Source of the DNA: Diabrotica undecimpunctata
Lineage: Eukaryota; Arthropoda; Insecta; Coleoptera; Chrysomelidae
Length of the DNA: 64,000 nucleotides
NCBI RefSeq assembly: GCF_040954645.1
Contig: NC_092809.1
Location: forward strand, 69,480,141-69,544,140
Reading direction: 5' to 3'
Notes under the pieces: generated by a model
Database searches by the model: none
Seen by the model: the letters and a program-made list of their open reading frames with translations, nothing else
What the model was told of the DNA's origin: nothing
Made by a program: the position numbers and the translations under genes
Part shown: piece by piece, positions 11,283 through 23,589 of the stretch
How positions within the stretch are numbered: the first letter of the stretch is position 1
Layout: each line of letters opens with the position of its first letter

Positions 11283-12435
11283 TTGAAGGACCAGGTACAG
11301 AAATTCTAAGAAACTGGATAAAGACATGACCTTCATCGTCTGAATCTTCACCTAAATCTTGATCTGTTACTATAGCTGGCATAATATCTACGTCCGAAAA
11401 AATATTTGTATCTAGTATGTAGTTTCCTGTCCTGGGTGGGAACTGGTCCAGCTGTCAGCGACGCTCTGATAATAAGCTTTTAATGGTTTGAAAACTGCCC
11501 GATCGAGTGTCTGGGTCTTACGGCTGCTATGTGATGACAGACTTAATAAATGGAAAAAATTATCTTTTGGGAATGTTCAGAATCAGAATCAGAAGAACTG
11601 GATTCTTCTCTGTTGGACTTGTATGTTTTTTAAATGCTCCAGATACTTGATAAAAATGGGAGTGTTCATGTAACCACTATCAGTAACAACCATGTCGCAG
11701 GCAGTAGGCCCGTCTTTGATTAGAAAAAGATTCATCCGTTTTCGAGCAAATAAGACAAATGGAGGGACATTGTGACGAAGTTGCACTCAGCCATAATTGT
11801 TTGTATTTGCTCGGCATCTACAGCTTTTGCTACATCTATCTTTACAACTGGGGCAACATGTTTGGGCAGATAGTTTGGGACTGTCTGTATGCCCGTTTCA
11901 TCGACGTTATAGACACGGTTGGGAGGTACCTAATTTATATTTTTTTAGTGTTTTCCAAAATTTCAAAATATTGAGCTGCTTGAACTCTATTGAAGCTTAT
12001 GGTTCTAGCAATACTTGTTTTTCGTGGAACTCGTAAACATAGTTGGTTCCTTTTCATAAAAGATTTAGTGAAGTCCCGACCAGTCAACTGATTTACAGGT
12101 GAAAATGGATGCTCAATACGGTTTCTTACACAAGAGTAAATTAAAAAATGCAATGACTTCAGCGTCATTACATAAAATCGTTTGTCGAGTTCTTTGCAAT
12201 TCCGAACTATTTTGTTTTCTTGGATCTTGGTTAGAACTGCTTTAAATCTGCCTAAAGAATGGAAATCATTTCCTTTTTTCATCCTTCACCGTAGTGTCTC
12301 TTCACGAAATTTCACAACTTTTGCAGTCTGACCACGCCAGTATAGAAACGCCATTATTAATAAGTTCACGAGCTTCGCACAAAATAACTTCGGTCAAAGG
12401 CTTGGGCTCTGATTGTCTTTTGTAGTTTCTGGAAA
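11283..12435 (-). pseudogene. pogo/Tigger-like DDE transposase, broken
   Basis: Minus-strand reading: an N-terminal RNYKRQSEPKPLTE region, a CENP-B-type DNA-binding domain (LTGRDFTKSFMKRN..LCLRVPRKTS, about 12,050), then YNVDETGIQTVPN and DVAKAVDAEQ (about 11,900-11,800, different frame), VPPFVLFARKRM, CDMVVTDSGYMNTPIFIKYLEHLK (about 11,760-11,615), and a C-terminal acidic region with PAIVTDQDLGEDSDDEGHVF (about 11,330). The domain order is that of pogo-like transposases. Several frameshifts separate the blocks (near 12,285, 11,930, 11,790 and 11,590), so no functional protein is made. No start codon is obvious upstream of RNYKRQ. Confidence 0.78.
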
Positions 12436-12692
12436 ATAGAAACCAAGATTTAGATGAATTGGGATATTATGATAATGGGAAAAAATACGCATTAGTAGTT
12501 TTGCTCCATAACTCTTGCGTATTTTTGCCCCATTTGGCAACACTGTCAAAACCATCTGCTGAGATTTTAAGGACCTAACCTCAATCGGAAACTCTTAACA
12601 TAATAACCCACAACCAAGCCAAGCAAACGCCCGAATAAACTAATTCAACGACAAATGCCAATTTGATTTTATTACAATTTAATTTTGTTATG

Positions 12693-14218
12693 ACAGAACA
12701 CAAAAACCACCACAACTGGGAGACCATTTGTATGGCCCAAGTATTTTGAAAGCTGAAATTGTACACGCTATCAAACTAATAAAAAGTAACAAAACCCCAG
12801 GACCAGATGATATGTACGCAGAAACAATCAAGTTACTTAATGAAGAAAACCTAGACATTATTGTCAAGCTCTTTAACGACATCTACGATACGGGCCAGAT
12901 TCCAAAAGATTGGCATCGATCTACATTTATCGCCCTACCAAAAACACCACGTGTGAACTTCTGCAAGGACCACCGACTAATAAGCCTAATGAGTCACTTT
13001 TTGAAACTTTTCCTGAGAATACTTCACACTAGATTGTTTAAGAAATGTGAAGAGGTCAGTGGATGGAGTCAGTTTGGTTTCAAAAATGGACTTGGCACGA
13101 GAGAAGCGATCTTTAGTATGCAAACATTGATACAGAATTGTTTAGATCAAAGAAAGGATGTTTTTATCTGTTTCATCGATTACGAGAAAGCATTCGATAA
13201 TGTAAAACATGAATTGATGATAAAATACCTACAAGAGTTGGGATTGGATGCAAAGGATATAAGAATCATTGCCAATCTGTATTGGAATCAGACAGCAACA
13301 GTACGTCTTCAAAATTCCAACGAAACAGAAGATTTCTCCATTAAAAAAGGAGTAAGGCAAGGTTGTATACTGTCTCCAATGCTGTTCAATTTATACGTAG
13401 AAAAAGCCTTCGCAGAAGCAGTGGAAGACTCTAATAAGGGTATTAAAGTTAACGGGATATCTATTAATAACATCAGGTATGCCGATGATGCAGCCATAGT
13501 GGCAGAAAACATCGAAGATCTTCAATGCCTTTTGAATGATCTAACTCTTGCAAGTGAAGCTCGGGGTTTGAAAATAAATATCAAGAAGACAAAATCAATG
13601 ATTATAAGTAGAAATGATTACCCCAACGCAAAGATATATGTCTCTGGAGAAGAAATCGAACAAGTCAGGCAATTCAAATACTTGGGATGTTTGCTGAATG
13701 AGGGTTGGGACTCCGAGAATGAAATAAAGAGCAGAGTTGAACAAGCCAGAAATGCTTTTTTGAGGCTTCGTAAGTTTCTGACTGATCGCAAATTGGACTT
13801 CAACCTCCGATACAAGATGCTTAAGTGTTACGTGTGGCCTGTTCTCCTGTACGGAATGGAAGCATGGACGTTAAAGGCCAGTTCCATTAACAAACTTGAA
13901 GTGTTCGAAATGTGGTGCCTGCGTCGAATGCTCAGAATATCATGGACGGACAGGGTCAGAAATGAGGAAGTACTCAGAAGAGCGGGCTTACAGGATAGGG
14001 AACTTTTTAATTATGTAAAAAGTAAGAAGACTGCATACTTGGGGCACATTATACGAGGAGAACGATACACTTTTCAGCAACTGATACTCGAAGGGAAAAT
14101 AGAGGGTAGGAGAGGTCTCGGACGTAAAAAAATGTCATGGCTGCGCAATATTCGACAATGGACAGGAATCCACAGCTATGAAATGCTTCGCAATGCTGCT
14201 AAAAACAGAATTATTTAA
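12693..14218 (+). CDS. LINE reverse transcriptase (RTE-like), 5'-truncated but open
   Basis: An RNA-templated DNA polymerase domain of a non-LTR retrotransposon. The frame is open from the truncation point to a TAA after about 500 residues. Visible landmarks: KTPGPDDMYAE (fingers), LISLMSHFLKLFLRIL, FIDYEKAFDNVKHE (first catalytic Asp), KKGVRQGCILSPMLFN, RYADDAAIV at 13,475-13,501 (catalytic Asp pair), and the thumb/C-terminal segment FKYLGC to WTDRVRNEEVLRRAGL. The endonuclease is missing because of truncation, so the copy cannot move by itself. The same family is represented by the longer, more broken copy at 24.5-26.7 kb. The absence of internal stops suggests a fairly recent insertion. 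No genuine start codon precedes the domain. Confidence 0.85.
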
Positions 14219-14302
14219 TCCAGAATATTTAACATCTCACCTGACAAGACGATGTACGGTGGACGCCTACGCAGAAATGCATGGCACCTTAAGAAGAAGA
14301 AG
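12693..14302 (+). mobile_element. 5'-truncated LINE with (AAG)n tail
   Basis: The insert is bounded by the 12-bp direct repeat AATTTTGTTATG (12,681-12,692 and 14,303-14,314), a clear target-site duplication. It ends in AAGAAGAAGAAG and starts inside the reverse transcriptase ORF, the normal product of incomplete target-primed reverse transcription. It lies inside the pogo-like element and so is younger than it. Confidence 0.9.
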
Positions 14303-14869
14303 AATTTTGTTATGCCAATATTACAGTGTAATAGTAAAAAATATTATTTACCTCATAGTTTGTAAATAACGCCTTAAATCAGCTTTAAACTTGGAACAAC
14401 CTATATGGCATACTGTTACCTAACGTTTGTAACTAAAATCGGTTCAAACTGGACATTAGCGGCAAATTTAAATGGAGTGTGTTCTTTTGCCCCATGCGTG
14501 TTTTTACCCCCAACTTCCTTACTTTGAATACATTAAATTTGTTGCCAAAATCAAAACCAAAATTTCGTTTTTTTACAACGTTTATCTATTTAACACGTTT
14601 ATAAAAACTGAATTCATTTGTGACACGCAAAATCCAAAAATGTTATACGTAAGCTGCCCTCTTTTGCTTTAAAATGTATTTTGATTGACATTCTGCTGAT
14701 AATATGTCGAATGTTTATTGTTGAATTGCTACATTTTTTTTAATTGATTTTGCGCGCGTAACTGACATTCAAAATTACCAATTGCTTCAAGCGTTGTTTC
14801 TAAGAGAACGGTTTATTATGCACTAAAAGTACTAATTAAGTTTTTTGAAGGACACAACGGTGAGCTTTG

Positions 14870-17800
14870 GGATGTAGGTCTATAGATTTGAGATATGGGT
14901 ATATTTTAAAATTTGGAGAAATAAAATGTACCTATGAAAATGACAGAATTTGGTACTAAACAAAAATGGCAAAATAAAGGGCGCCACCCAGTCCTTTGTC
15001 AAGGGACGAGGAAAACTCCACACTTAATCTATAAGACGATTATATATTAATATTATTAAATAAGCTAAACCTCTAAAAAAACCAATATGCATACATGGTC
15101 AAAAAAAGAGAAGCAAACATACTTACCTTATATTGTGGCTTTACATTCCTATCAGATTTACCATCTAATTAGTTACCAAAAGAGAGGAAGATAGACAGAT
15201 AGATAGAAGAAGAAGAGGGAGAGTAATAAATAAATAACTGCTACAAATTAACAACTTTTATTTCTCAAAAGTTCAGCCAGGTAAAAGTTATTATAGAATG
15301 TCAACACATAGTAAAGTAGACATAAATCAAACAAGACAAATAGCAAATAAAACAAAAATGATTTAGACTGATTTAGACAAATCAGGTATTAAACAAATAT
15401 TTCTAAAATGACATCGAATGCTTTTATAACTGGGTAAAGCTGAAAAGTGAATTTAAATGTCAAAATTTAGCAAAAATACTTTAACATTACCCCAGTTATT
15501 GCATGCATATCATGTTATTATCGATATTAAAACTTACTATCTAAAAAATACCTATAAATTAGTTGTACAAAAAGATATTACTAAACATACCAACTTTTGG
15601 TTGTAGAAAAAAACATAGATTACTATAGAATACCAAAAAATTGAGGAGTTTACCCTAAACCTTGCGCTGACTGCACTGTATACATATTTAATAAAAGTTA
15701 TGTGAAATCAGGTATCTTCCGTTGGTTCACTAGGTAGAAAACATTCTGATATTGTATCTCCAAACATTTTGACAAGTTTTAAATTAAATTGAACACAGGA
15801 CTTGGCTTGCTTTTTTCTAGCCGGCACTGGCTCTAAATTTTCAAGTTAATTAACATCCATCACTTTATTTGATCTTTATTTAACTGTTTAAACTGTTTAC
15901 TATCTCCTGAAATAAGACATGTACATGAGATGAGACATACTTATATTTTAGTTGTACTTCGCTCTAATATGGATTTCCCCATTCTTTTTTTACAGACTAC
16001 GTGCCCAATTGCGACAAAAACTAAAAATTGGCCAACGGAAATTCATCGTCTTCTTCGGCTGCTCTCCAAGAAGTGATGCCCTCATTTAAAAATAATTCTC
16101 TTGTCCGCATAAGCGAAAAAATTGTTGTTTATTTCCTGCGCAAATATCTAGAGACCAAACGAAAGAGCAATTTATTTATTATAAATAGACAGATTAAGAA
16201 CCTTTTCGGTTTTTATGATTAGTTCGTTGTCCCGTCCTGTTTTTTGCTTCGTTTTGTAAATTTATTTTTGTCAAAAAAATTTATTTTTGTAAAAAAAAAT
16301 ATTTTTGACTTTAAAAGGTGACATTACGATAGCAAACTTAATTTTACACAACTTTTCTTTAGATGTGTATGTACGAAAAATGCATATAATTCACCCAAAT
16401 GCACCCCAGTGCAAGAGGACAAATTCAACCCTTTTCTTAAAAAACGCACCCCTTAGTAGCAGACTGCGGTTTTTCATATTTGGGGATCCATGGACCATAC
16501 AAAAATAATAAATCCCTTTTAACTTTGTAATTCCTGCCTAATGAACATAACCAATAGTCTATTATGAAAGTTGATCTAAGCCACTGTTACGGTATATATT
16601 GTAGAAGATCATGGAAGTCTTTTTACAGCGTGTTTGTTCATAATAATTAGTATTACAGCACTAAATATCTATAAATATTATGCATAAATTTTGATTAAAT
16701 AATGGTAAAAACACCGCAATAAAGTAACACAAACCAGTATAGTTACGAGGCTTCTGACCAAGTTGACTGAATTAACAATATAGTACAACTGACAAGAAGG
16801 ACCCCAATGAATATGTTCTAAAGTAAAACTCAGAATGTCAGGATACGGCTTTATCCCGTCAAGGTTGCTTGTTCCTCCCGCTTGAATGCGGTCTATAGAG
16901 AATTCATGTTGTATTTAGGGATTTGCAACGCTTGACACGAACTCTATTCGGATGCAACAGTCCCATTGGCCACCAAAATGATTTCGAAGTATAAAACGCT
17001 GCGTAAAAGCTTACTGCATAATATAAAATATTATTTATGCATTTTATATTAACCATTTGGGATTTATCTGAGGTTTGCTAACATATATCTGTAACCCTAT
17101 ACATATTTATGTACTATATTTCTACCAGTAAATAAATTAAAAGATTAAGCTTATATCGTTGATGTGATAATTAGAATACTTATCAAACTTGAAGCTTCCA
17201 GTATTAGTTACTATACTAAATCATATTGCTGTACTGCAAGAACTTTCAAATGATAAATTGCAGAATCCACATTTCTATTATTTTAGTACATGCACTTTCG
17301 TATAAATGACGTCAAAAATAAAACAATATTTTGTGAGAATAAACGTTAATAAATAAAAATTGATTGGTTTGATTCTCCAGAGACACTCAACATTTCAATA
17401 CTGATTCGGACCAACTGACAAACTCCGGGTGGCATAAAAGGACAACATACAGGGTAGCGGGACAAAAATAAAACAGAGGCTTTATCAGGAATACGCCATT
17501 TTTAAAAAACACTGCGACACGTCAGTTTTTGACAAAAGAAGGACACGTTTTTTCAGTGTTTTTGGATATTTTACTTTGGCCCCTAAGACATTTTTTAATA
17601 GCAGTGGGGATCAACTAAGATATCGTGTGAAAACCCTTGCAATTCCCTACATATTTAGTCTTCAAATTTTTAAATTCGGTTCAATACTTTATTTAATTTA
17701 TTTAAAAAGACTTTCAAACTTTTGAAAGTCTTTTTAAAACTTTGAGAACTTTCACAACAAAGGATTTATTCTTTGTCACATTTAAACTGAAATCTTTATC

Positions 17801-18439
17801 TCCATAGTTTATTCCATTCCGGAAAGGATAGATATCATTTCGTTGTATTTTCATAAAAATAAATGTGCCAATATGACATCTCAGCAATTTTATGTACATC
17901 AAGGGTACGACACTAGAAACAATTTTTTTAAACTCACTAAAAAAATCAGAAAACTGGGAATGTAGGTAACAAAAAAACAAAAAACTAAAAGGCCCATAGT
18001 TAATAGATCTTTTACCGGATAGCTCTGTTAGACACCAGACTTAGTAAACATAAGAGTTTAATTTAAGTAAAACTATATTCTGAATTAAAAAATAATAAAA
18101 TAAAAACATATTCTTTCGTAAAATAAAAACAATAAAACAATCATCCTTGCAAAGGTATTGTTGGCGTTACGATCTACTGTCAATATCTGCAAAAGATAAA
18201 TACAACTAATGTCATATTCCAAGGAGAAAGAATTATTTGGGTTAGAGGTAGACAGATAGATCAATACTTGACTCGACAAGGAGCGGGAAGTGACTAATCA
18301 ATACTTAGTCACGGTACGGTTAGATCTCAGATTAATACTATAATACAGGGTTCGGGAGCTGCTACTAGATTAATGCTGTAGCAGAAGCTGTTGGCCTTCA
18401 GATAATACGGAGTGGAGATGATGACCAGTGGAGTTGTTC
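14870..18439. other. 3.6 kb AT-rich stretch, no gene recognised
   Basis: I find no coding similarity to any family I know. Short structural items inside are a purine-rich run with AGAAGAAGAAGAGGGAG near 15,207 that could be an old LINE tail, and the hairpin at 17,701-17,738. The sequence around 17,450-17,530 vaguely recalls mariner inverted repeats, but no partner end was found. Confidence 0.4.
17701..17738. repeat. Perfect 18-bp hairpin
   Basis: TTTAAAAAGACTTTCAAA at 17,701-17,718 is followed by 2 bases and its exact reverse complement at 17,721-17,738. It is not adjacent to a recognised transposon end. Function unknown; it may be a chance or decayed palindrome. Confidence 0.8.
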
Positions 18440-18742
18440 CCAGATCAATCATCATCATATTTAGTCTTCTGCGAACGTAAGCCTCCTCCAATTTCGTCCA
18501 GTTCTGTCGGTACTGTGCTTCCTGCAGCCAACTCCCAGCGATTCTTTTGATGTCGTCTGTCCATCGTGTAGGTGGTCCACCTTTGCTTTTTTTATCAGCT
18601 CGTGGTCTCCTTATTGTAATATTTTGGGTCCACCACCCATCAATAATTTTAGCCACATGGTCCGCCCAGTTTCACTTCAGCCATGCTACACGCTCTACGA
18701 GATCTGTGGCGCCTCTACTTCTTTTTATTTCTTCATTTGTAA
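18440..18742 (-). pseudogene. LINE 3' fragment (reverse transcriptase C-terminus)
   Basis: Minus-strand reading gives RSRGATDLVERVAWLK, WADHVAKIIDGWWTQ, GGPPTRWTDDIKRIAGSWLQ and EEAYVRRRLN, then ends in a (GAT)n-like tail. This is the typical C-terminal end of an RTE-like LINE ORF, just before the 3' tail. The 5' part is missing; the fragment starts at the (CT)n tract at 18,743. One in-frame stop is present. Confidence 0.75.
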
Positions 18743-18798
18743 CTCTCTCTCTCTCTCTCTCTCTCTCCCCCTCTCTCTCTCTCTCTGTGTCTCTCTGT
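18743..18798. repeat. (CT)n microsatellite
   Basis: About 55 bp of CT dinucleotides with a CCCC interruption, directly at the 5' break of the LINE fragment. Confidence 0.9.
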
Positions 18799-19064
18799 AG
18801 CCTGGATTAACAAAAGTGTTTTGGGCGTTGTAAGTCATGACTAGAAGCATACATTGGTCGAACGTTTTTTTTTTGTTTCTCAGATCGATACTCTCATATA
18901 ACACCCCGGACGATTTGTCATTGGTCAATACCCAAGCCATTTTAAAAAAGAACAAATTCCATTTGTATATAATACAGTTAGTACTGGACGTTAATAAGGA
19001 TGATTAAGAACGCCATTTACAGTTTTGTGCAATAATCAGTAAGCGAACAGTAACATATCCACAG

Positions 19065-19866
19065 CTACCCTTTCATATTTTTTCTCCGATGAATGCACTT
19101 TTTTCATAAATAGAACTGTAAATCGTCACAATTGCCGTTATTGGTCTCATTAAAACCTTAGGATTTTCCACGAGCTGCATACACAGCAACTGCAAAAATT
19201 AAATATATGGGCTGGTATTTTTGGTAATAGACTAATTAATACTATCATGACTAATATAATTAAAAATGATAAACAATATGAAGAATATCATTTTATATTT
19301 TAACAGTATGGTGCTCCTCCGCATTATGCTTTACTTGTGTGTCAAAATTTAGAGCAAAATTTTCCACGTCATTGGATTGGGAGGAGAGGCAGCATCGAAT
19401 GAACTCCCCAGTCACCAGAATTGGCTCCACTACCTTCTGTCTCCGGTTTCCATACATAATGTAGCTTCGCCCATTTTTAAAATTTTAAACTGTTTGTCCT
19501 TGTGTAGTGTACTGTGATGTTTTTAATTTTATGTTTATAACATTTTATTCTTGTTTGATAGGCCGCAATTGACGACATGCCCCTGAAGATGCTCTAGGGA
19601 GCAAAAATACTTGGGCAAGATTAAATTAATATAATTGTGCTCGATATCTGCCTTTTATTTGATCAAAGTTCTTCTGGATTTTTTTGTGGGGAGACCTAAA
19701 AAGTAAAATCTGTAGATTACCATCCGTATTTTTAGACGATTTACATCAACGAATTGTCAACTAATGCCTACGAATCACTTCTCAAATACTTCAGAATGTA
19801 AAAGAACGTTTCGGACAAAACATTCGTCATTGTATGGACGCCGAAGGTCATCAGTTTCACTATTTA
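19065..19866 (+). pseudogene. mariner-like transposase (DD41D), broken and interrupted
   Basis: Recognisable blocks on the plus strand: SYFFSDECTFFINRTVNRHN (first catalytic Asp, about 19,075-19,134), NIWAGIFGNRL, then QYGAPPHYALLVCQN at about 19,304, where the second catalytic Asp is replaced by Tyr. Next are WIGRRGSIE and SPELAPL; after a 231-bp insertion the sequence resumes with WGDLK, DDLHQRIVN and ILQNVKERFGQNIRHCM (to about 19,840). Spacing from the second to the third catalytic position is about 41 residues. It is a relative of the transposase at 4.8-5.7 kb, dead through stops, frameshifts and the catalytic substitution. Confidence 0.8.
19440..19670 (+). repeat. 231-bp dispersed repeat (copy 1)
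   Basis: Flanked by the direct repeat CTTCTG (19,434-19,439 and 19,671-19,676) and inserted in the mariner transposase pseudogene between SPELAPL and the downstream WGDLK block. Contains AATGTAGCTTCGCC, TTTTAAACTGTTTGTCC and GAAGATGCTCTAGG motifs shared with 26,672-26,915. No ORF, no clear inverted repeats and no RNA polymerase III boxes seen. Confidence 0.75.
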
Positions 19867-20119
19867 GTCAACTAAGAAATAAATAGTAACCAGCCAAAAA
19901 TATTAATTTAAAAATGTATTTTTTTAATACATTAAAAGAAGTACTGGACCGAATTTAAAAAATAAAGACTAGTATATAAAGAATTGCGATAAAATATTAT
20001 GGAAATTCTTACCCTGACTTAGACGTGAAAATAAAATAATCAAAAATCTGTCTACCTTTAGTCAAAAATTTACTTATTGCTAAATTTTTTAGTGTTTCAA
20101 AAGTGTTTGATAATATCTG

Positions 20120-20540
20120 CTGCAGTTTCTAACAAGACGTCAGGAATAGAAAATTCGTAACACAGTAAATGTATGATCAGTGCATTCTACCAGTACTAAC
20201 GTACGGAGCAAAAAACACTTACCCAAACGAAAGATACAGCCACTAAACTGAGAGTAATATACAGGAAAATAGAATGACAGAATTTAAATAATTGTATAAG
20301 AAAAACCACTAAGATTATTGACGTCATTGAACAAATATCCAAATTTGATTAAATTTGAAAAAACAGGACACATAGAGAGGACGGATAGTCGATGGACATA
20401 GTTACTATTAAAAGAGAGACCACGTGACGACAAGTGAGGCGTCGGGTGACCAGTTAAAAAAAGCTTGATTAGAGCAGCGGGAAACAGGTAGGAAAATAAG
20501 GTTGGAAACAAGAGAAGGAAACCTCTGTGTAGTATGAGAC
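20120..20540 (+). pseudogene. Degenerate LINE C-terminal fragment
   Basis: YDQCILPVLTYGAK (20,168-20,209) is the thumb-domain motif of RTE-like LINE reverse transcriptases (family consensus of the type QCVLPVLTYGAE). It is followed, with frameshifts and stops, by DVIEQISKF, TGHIERTDSRWT, KERPRDDK and SLIRAAGNR, matching the usual TGHI..R..GRP..RW..AAG C-terminal series. Same superfamily as the fragment at 18.4-18.7 kb, on the opposite strand. Confidence 0.65.
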
Positions 20541-21637
20541 GTTTGAATCTTAATAATAAATCTAATTAGAGGTCTAAAATAAAACTAAATCTTTCAAGGA
20601 AAAAGAAATACATTCAGGACTTCGGTTACTGCTTACATTACTTACGTACTTGCTTACTTTCTACAAAACATTTTAGTTTATGAATAATTACATAAAAATA
20701 TTAATATACTAACATATTGAGTCAAAGCGGATTGTAATATTTACTATGATTTTATTGCTGAGTATTCGTAGAATCCATAAACAATCGTATAAATTAATAT
20801 AATAACACGTAATTAAAATTTTAATATATTATGTTGTAGTTCATTTTAAGTGTATAGTAGTCATTAGAGAATTTAAATCGTTTTAAGTAAAGAGCAAGAC
20901 AGAGATGAGAAGCTGACGAATCAAAATTTTAACATACACTGAAGTAATGACGAAGCTTACATGGTCTTCAATTAATTAAGTAAGAAACCACCGCGTTCCA
21001 CGGGTTTTAATTATTAAGTTAATGAGAGCGGCACGTTTGCCAGCGAGTATGAAATCTCTTGTCATGGCAAATCTGATTAAGTACGATTTAATAGTTTATT
21101 GAATGTAGTCCTGAGCCCTAGCTTGTTCTAATCAACGGTTAATAGATAATGGAAAATTAAAATGTGTAATTTATTTCAACGAGTAAAACTTTGCTTACTC
21201 TTTAATAAATTATAAATGCAGCGACGTTTATTCTTGAAAATAAAATATTGTTTTGTTAAATTTAGCATCATTTATAGGTACGTTACTTGTAGGCTTTGCG
21301 AGATAAAGAAATTGAAGTAAAAATCAATCGTAAATTAAATAATATTATTGGATAAGCTGCTGATGTTTCATGTTCTAATTCTAATGATAAACTAAATCAT
21401 CTAAATACTTTTTAATAAAAGTAATGAAAAAAGTGCACACGGGTGGGGGTGGTAATTGTCAATTCTATATCTGCTAACAAAGGTTTGTTTAATTGTGAAA
21501 GAGTGTACACAGACTTGTCTTTATTTTCAGGAACCTGATTAATAATATTGATTAGTTTGGTTACTGGATTTTTTGGATTGGAGGAAACTCTAGTGAAATA
21601 AGAAGAGAGTAGAAGCTGATGTCTTATGAAAAGTGGA
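20541..21637. other. No recognised gene
   Basis: AT-rich; I see no coding or repeat signal that I can support. Confidence 0.4.
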
Positions 21638-23545
21638 GGTTCGAATAGTGGAGGTTCGGAGGAAAATAGCATGGAACCTTGTAAAAAAACTTAGCGGTGA
21701 TCCAAAAGAACATGAACCACCTTGCAAGGTTACAGCAAACCAAGTCGCTGCTCAACTCCTTATGAATGGAAGAACTACGAACCGATATAAGAGCCCAAAC
21801 ACTAGAAGAAGATTGGACTCGGAGACAAACCACCTAGGTACTCCTTTTACACTAAAAGAACTCCACGATGGTATGAACAGGTTAAAAAACGGGAAAGCTG
21901 CAGGTGTGGATGATATATGCAGTGAACAAATAAAACATTTAGGCCAAGGAGCAAAAAACTGGATCTTGCAATTTTATAACACGTGCTGCAAAACCTGCGA
22001 AATTCCAAAATCATGGAGGAAATATAAAGTAATAGCCTTGCTAAAACCAGGAAAGGACCCAGAAAACCCCAGTAGCTACAGACCTATCTCGCTGTTGTGT
22101 CACTTTTTTAAACTATACGAGAGACTCATACTCGCCAGAATAGAAAAAAATGTCGACAAGCACCTCATCCCACAACAAGGAGGATTCAGACCCGGCAAAT
22201 CTTGCACCGGCCAAGTCCTCGCACTAACAGAACACATTGAAGAGGGATTTGAAAAGTAACTTATAACAGGGGCTGCTTTCGTAGATTTGACAGCAGCCTA
22301 TGACACAGTAAGGCACAAAACATTGCTCCACAAATTATACGACACTCTAAATGACCACCATCTGGGTAAGGTCGTATATTCCTTACTGCAAAACAGACGT
22401 TTTTTCGTTATGCTGGAGGGTAAAGTAAGTAGGTGAAGAGTTCAAAAAAATGGCCTTCCACAGGGAAGTGTTTTAGCACCGATGCTCTTTAATATATATA
22501 CTAACGACCAACCTACGCCGACCGAAACCAAGCACTTCCTCTATGCTGACGATCTTGCAATATGTGCTCAAGGAAATAGTTTTGAAGAAGTGGAGAAGAA
22601 ACTCGAAACTGCATTAAAAACAATGACAGCGTACTACCTGCAGAATTCCCTGAGACCCAATCCCTCTAAAACCCAAGTCTGCGCTTTCCACCTTCGCGCA
22701 AAGGAAGCCAAGCGAAAACTCCAAATTGTGTGGAATGATAATACATTAGAACACACAAGCCAACCTATATATCTTGGAGTAACTCTGGACCGGTCCCTCA
22801 CCTACAGACAACATTGCATAAAAACGAAAGGGAAAGTAACAGCTAGACACAGCATACTCAGAAAGCTAACGGGAAGTAAATGGGGCGCACGTCCTGGCGT
22901 TTTAAGAACAACGACACAGGCACTGTGTTTCTCAACTGCTGAATATGCGTGCCCCGTTTGGGGAAGATCTGCCCACACCAAACAAGTTGATACTGCGCTA
23001 AATGAGACATGCAGGATAGTAACGGGGTGCATGAAACCGACGCCACTCTCAAATCTATATAAAGCAGCGGGTTTTGCAGAACCCTCAACACGCAGAGGCG
23101 TTGCAGAGCACATAGAGAAAATTAAACAGATCGCGGACGAGCGGCATGCCCTATACAAAGCTCGAACACCACGAAAGCGACTAAAATCTAGGAAAAGCTT
23201 CCTTGGAACAGTGCAAGATGAACCGCCTGAGTATTTTCCTCTTCCCCAGGTTCAACGGACCGGCCAGTCCCTAGACTTTAAAACGTGGAAAACTATGAAT
23301 CGGATAAGAACGGGGGTCGCTCCAGTAAAATCAAACATGGCAAAATGGGGAAAAATCGACCAAGATGATGTGAACTGTGACTGTGGAGAAACACAGAATA
23401 TGGAACATCTTCTTACATGCAGAAACTGTCCTCAGAAACATGTACCCTCGAAGATTTGTGGCTCGCCAACAAAGATGGAACCGACGTAGCCCGATACTGG
23501 GCCGAAATTTTATGAATGACATGTCCGGATACGATAAAGTAAAGT
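21638..23545 (+). pseudogene. Jockey-like LINE ORF2, 5'-truncated, lightly broken
   Basis: Reverse transcriptase of a non-LTR element. Homology begins at about 21,650 (KIAWNLVKKLSGDP), so the endonuclease is lost. Landmarks: LKNGKAAGVDDI, SSYRPISLLCHFFKLYERLI, QGGFRPGKSC, a TAA at 22,258-22,260, then AAFVDLTAAYDTVRH (first catalytic Asp), a TGA near 22,434, GLPQGSVLAPMLFNIY, FLYADDLAICAQ (about 22,538-22,573, catalytic pair), IYLGVTLDRSLTY and a Cys-rich CDCGETQNMEHLLTC. A frameshift near 23,450 diverts the natural C-terminus, which resumes as LWLANKDGTDVARYWAEIL and a stop near 23,514. The 3' end carries short TAAAG/TAAG repeats. The few lesions suggest moderate age. Confidence 0.85.
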
Positions 23546-23589
23546 AAGTAATGAATTTAGAGACTTAAGATTAGTATTGCAGGCGGTCA

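Larger units (their letters stand above)
10973..14860 (-). mobile_element. pogo-like DNA transposon, interrupted by a LINE
   Basis: The left arm (about 10,973-11,256) contains the landmarks CGATTTACCTAGAACCTG, GCTTGAAGAGACCG and CGACGGTAAAAATTCGATAT. The right arm (about 14,745-14,860) carries the inverted counterpart (GCTTCAAGCGTTGTTTCTAA). Both match the long inverted repeats of the 32,961-34,486 element. Between them lie a broken pogo-like transposase on the minus strand and a LINE insertion at 12,693-14,302. The outermost ends are not sharply defined. Confidence 0.65.

Noticed and set aside
17440..17560. Possible mariner end (ACATACAGGG...CGACACGTCAG)
   Set aside because: No inverted partner and no transposase nearby; kept only as a note.
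18547..18955. ORFs on both strands rich in Ser-Leu or Arg-Glu
   Set aside because: They run through the (CT)n tract and the antisense of a LINE fragment; no independent coding evidence.
22802..23158. Minus-strand ORFs of 118 and 77 codons inside the Jockey-like LINE
   Set aside because: Shadow frames of the plus-strand reverse transcriptase.
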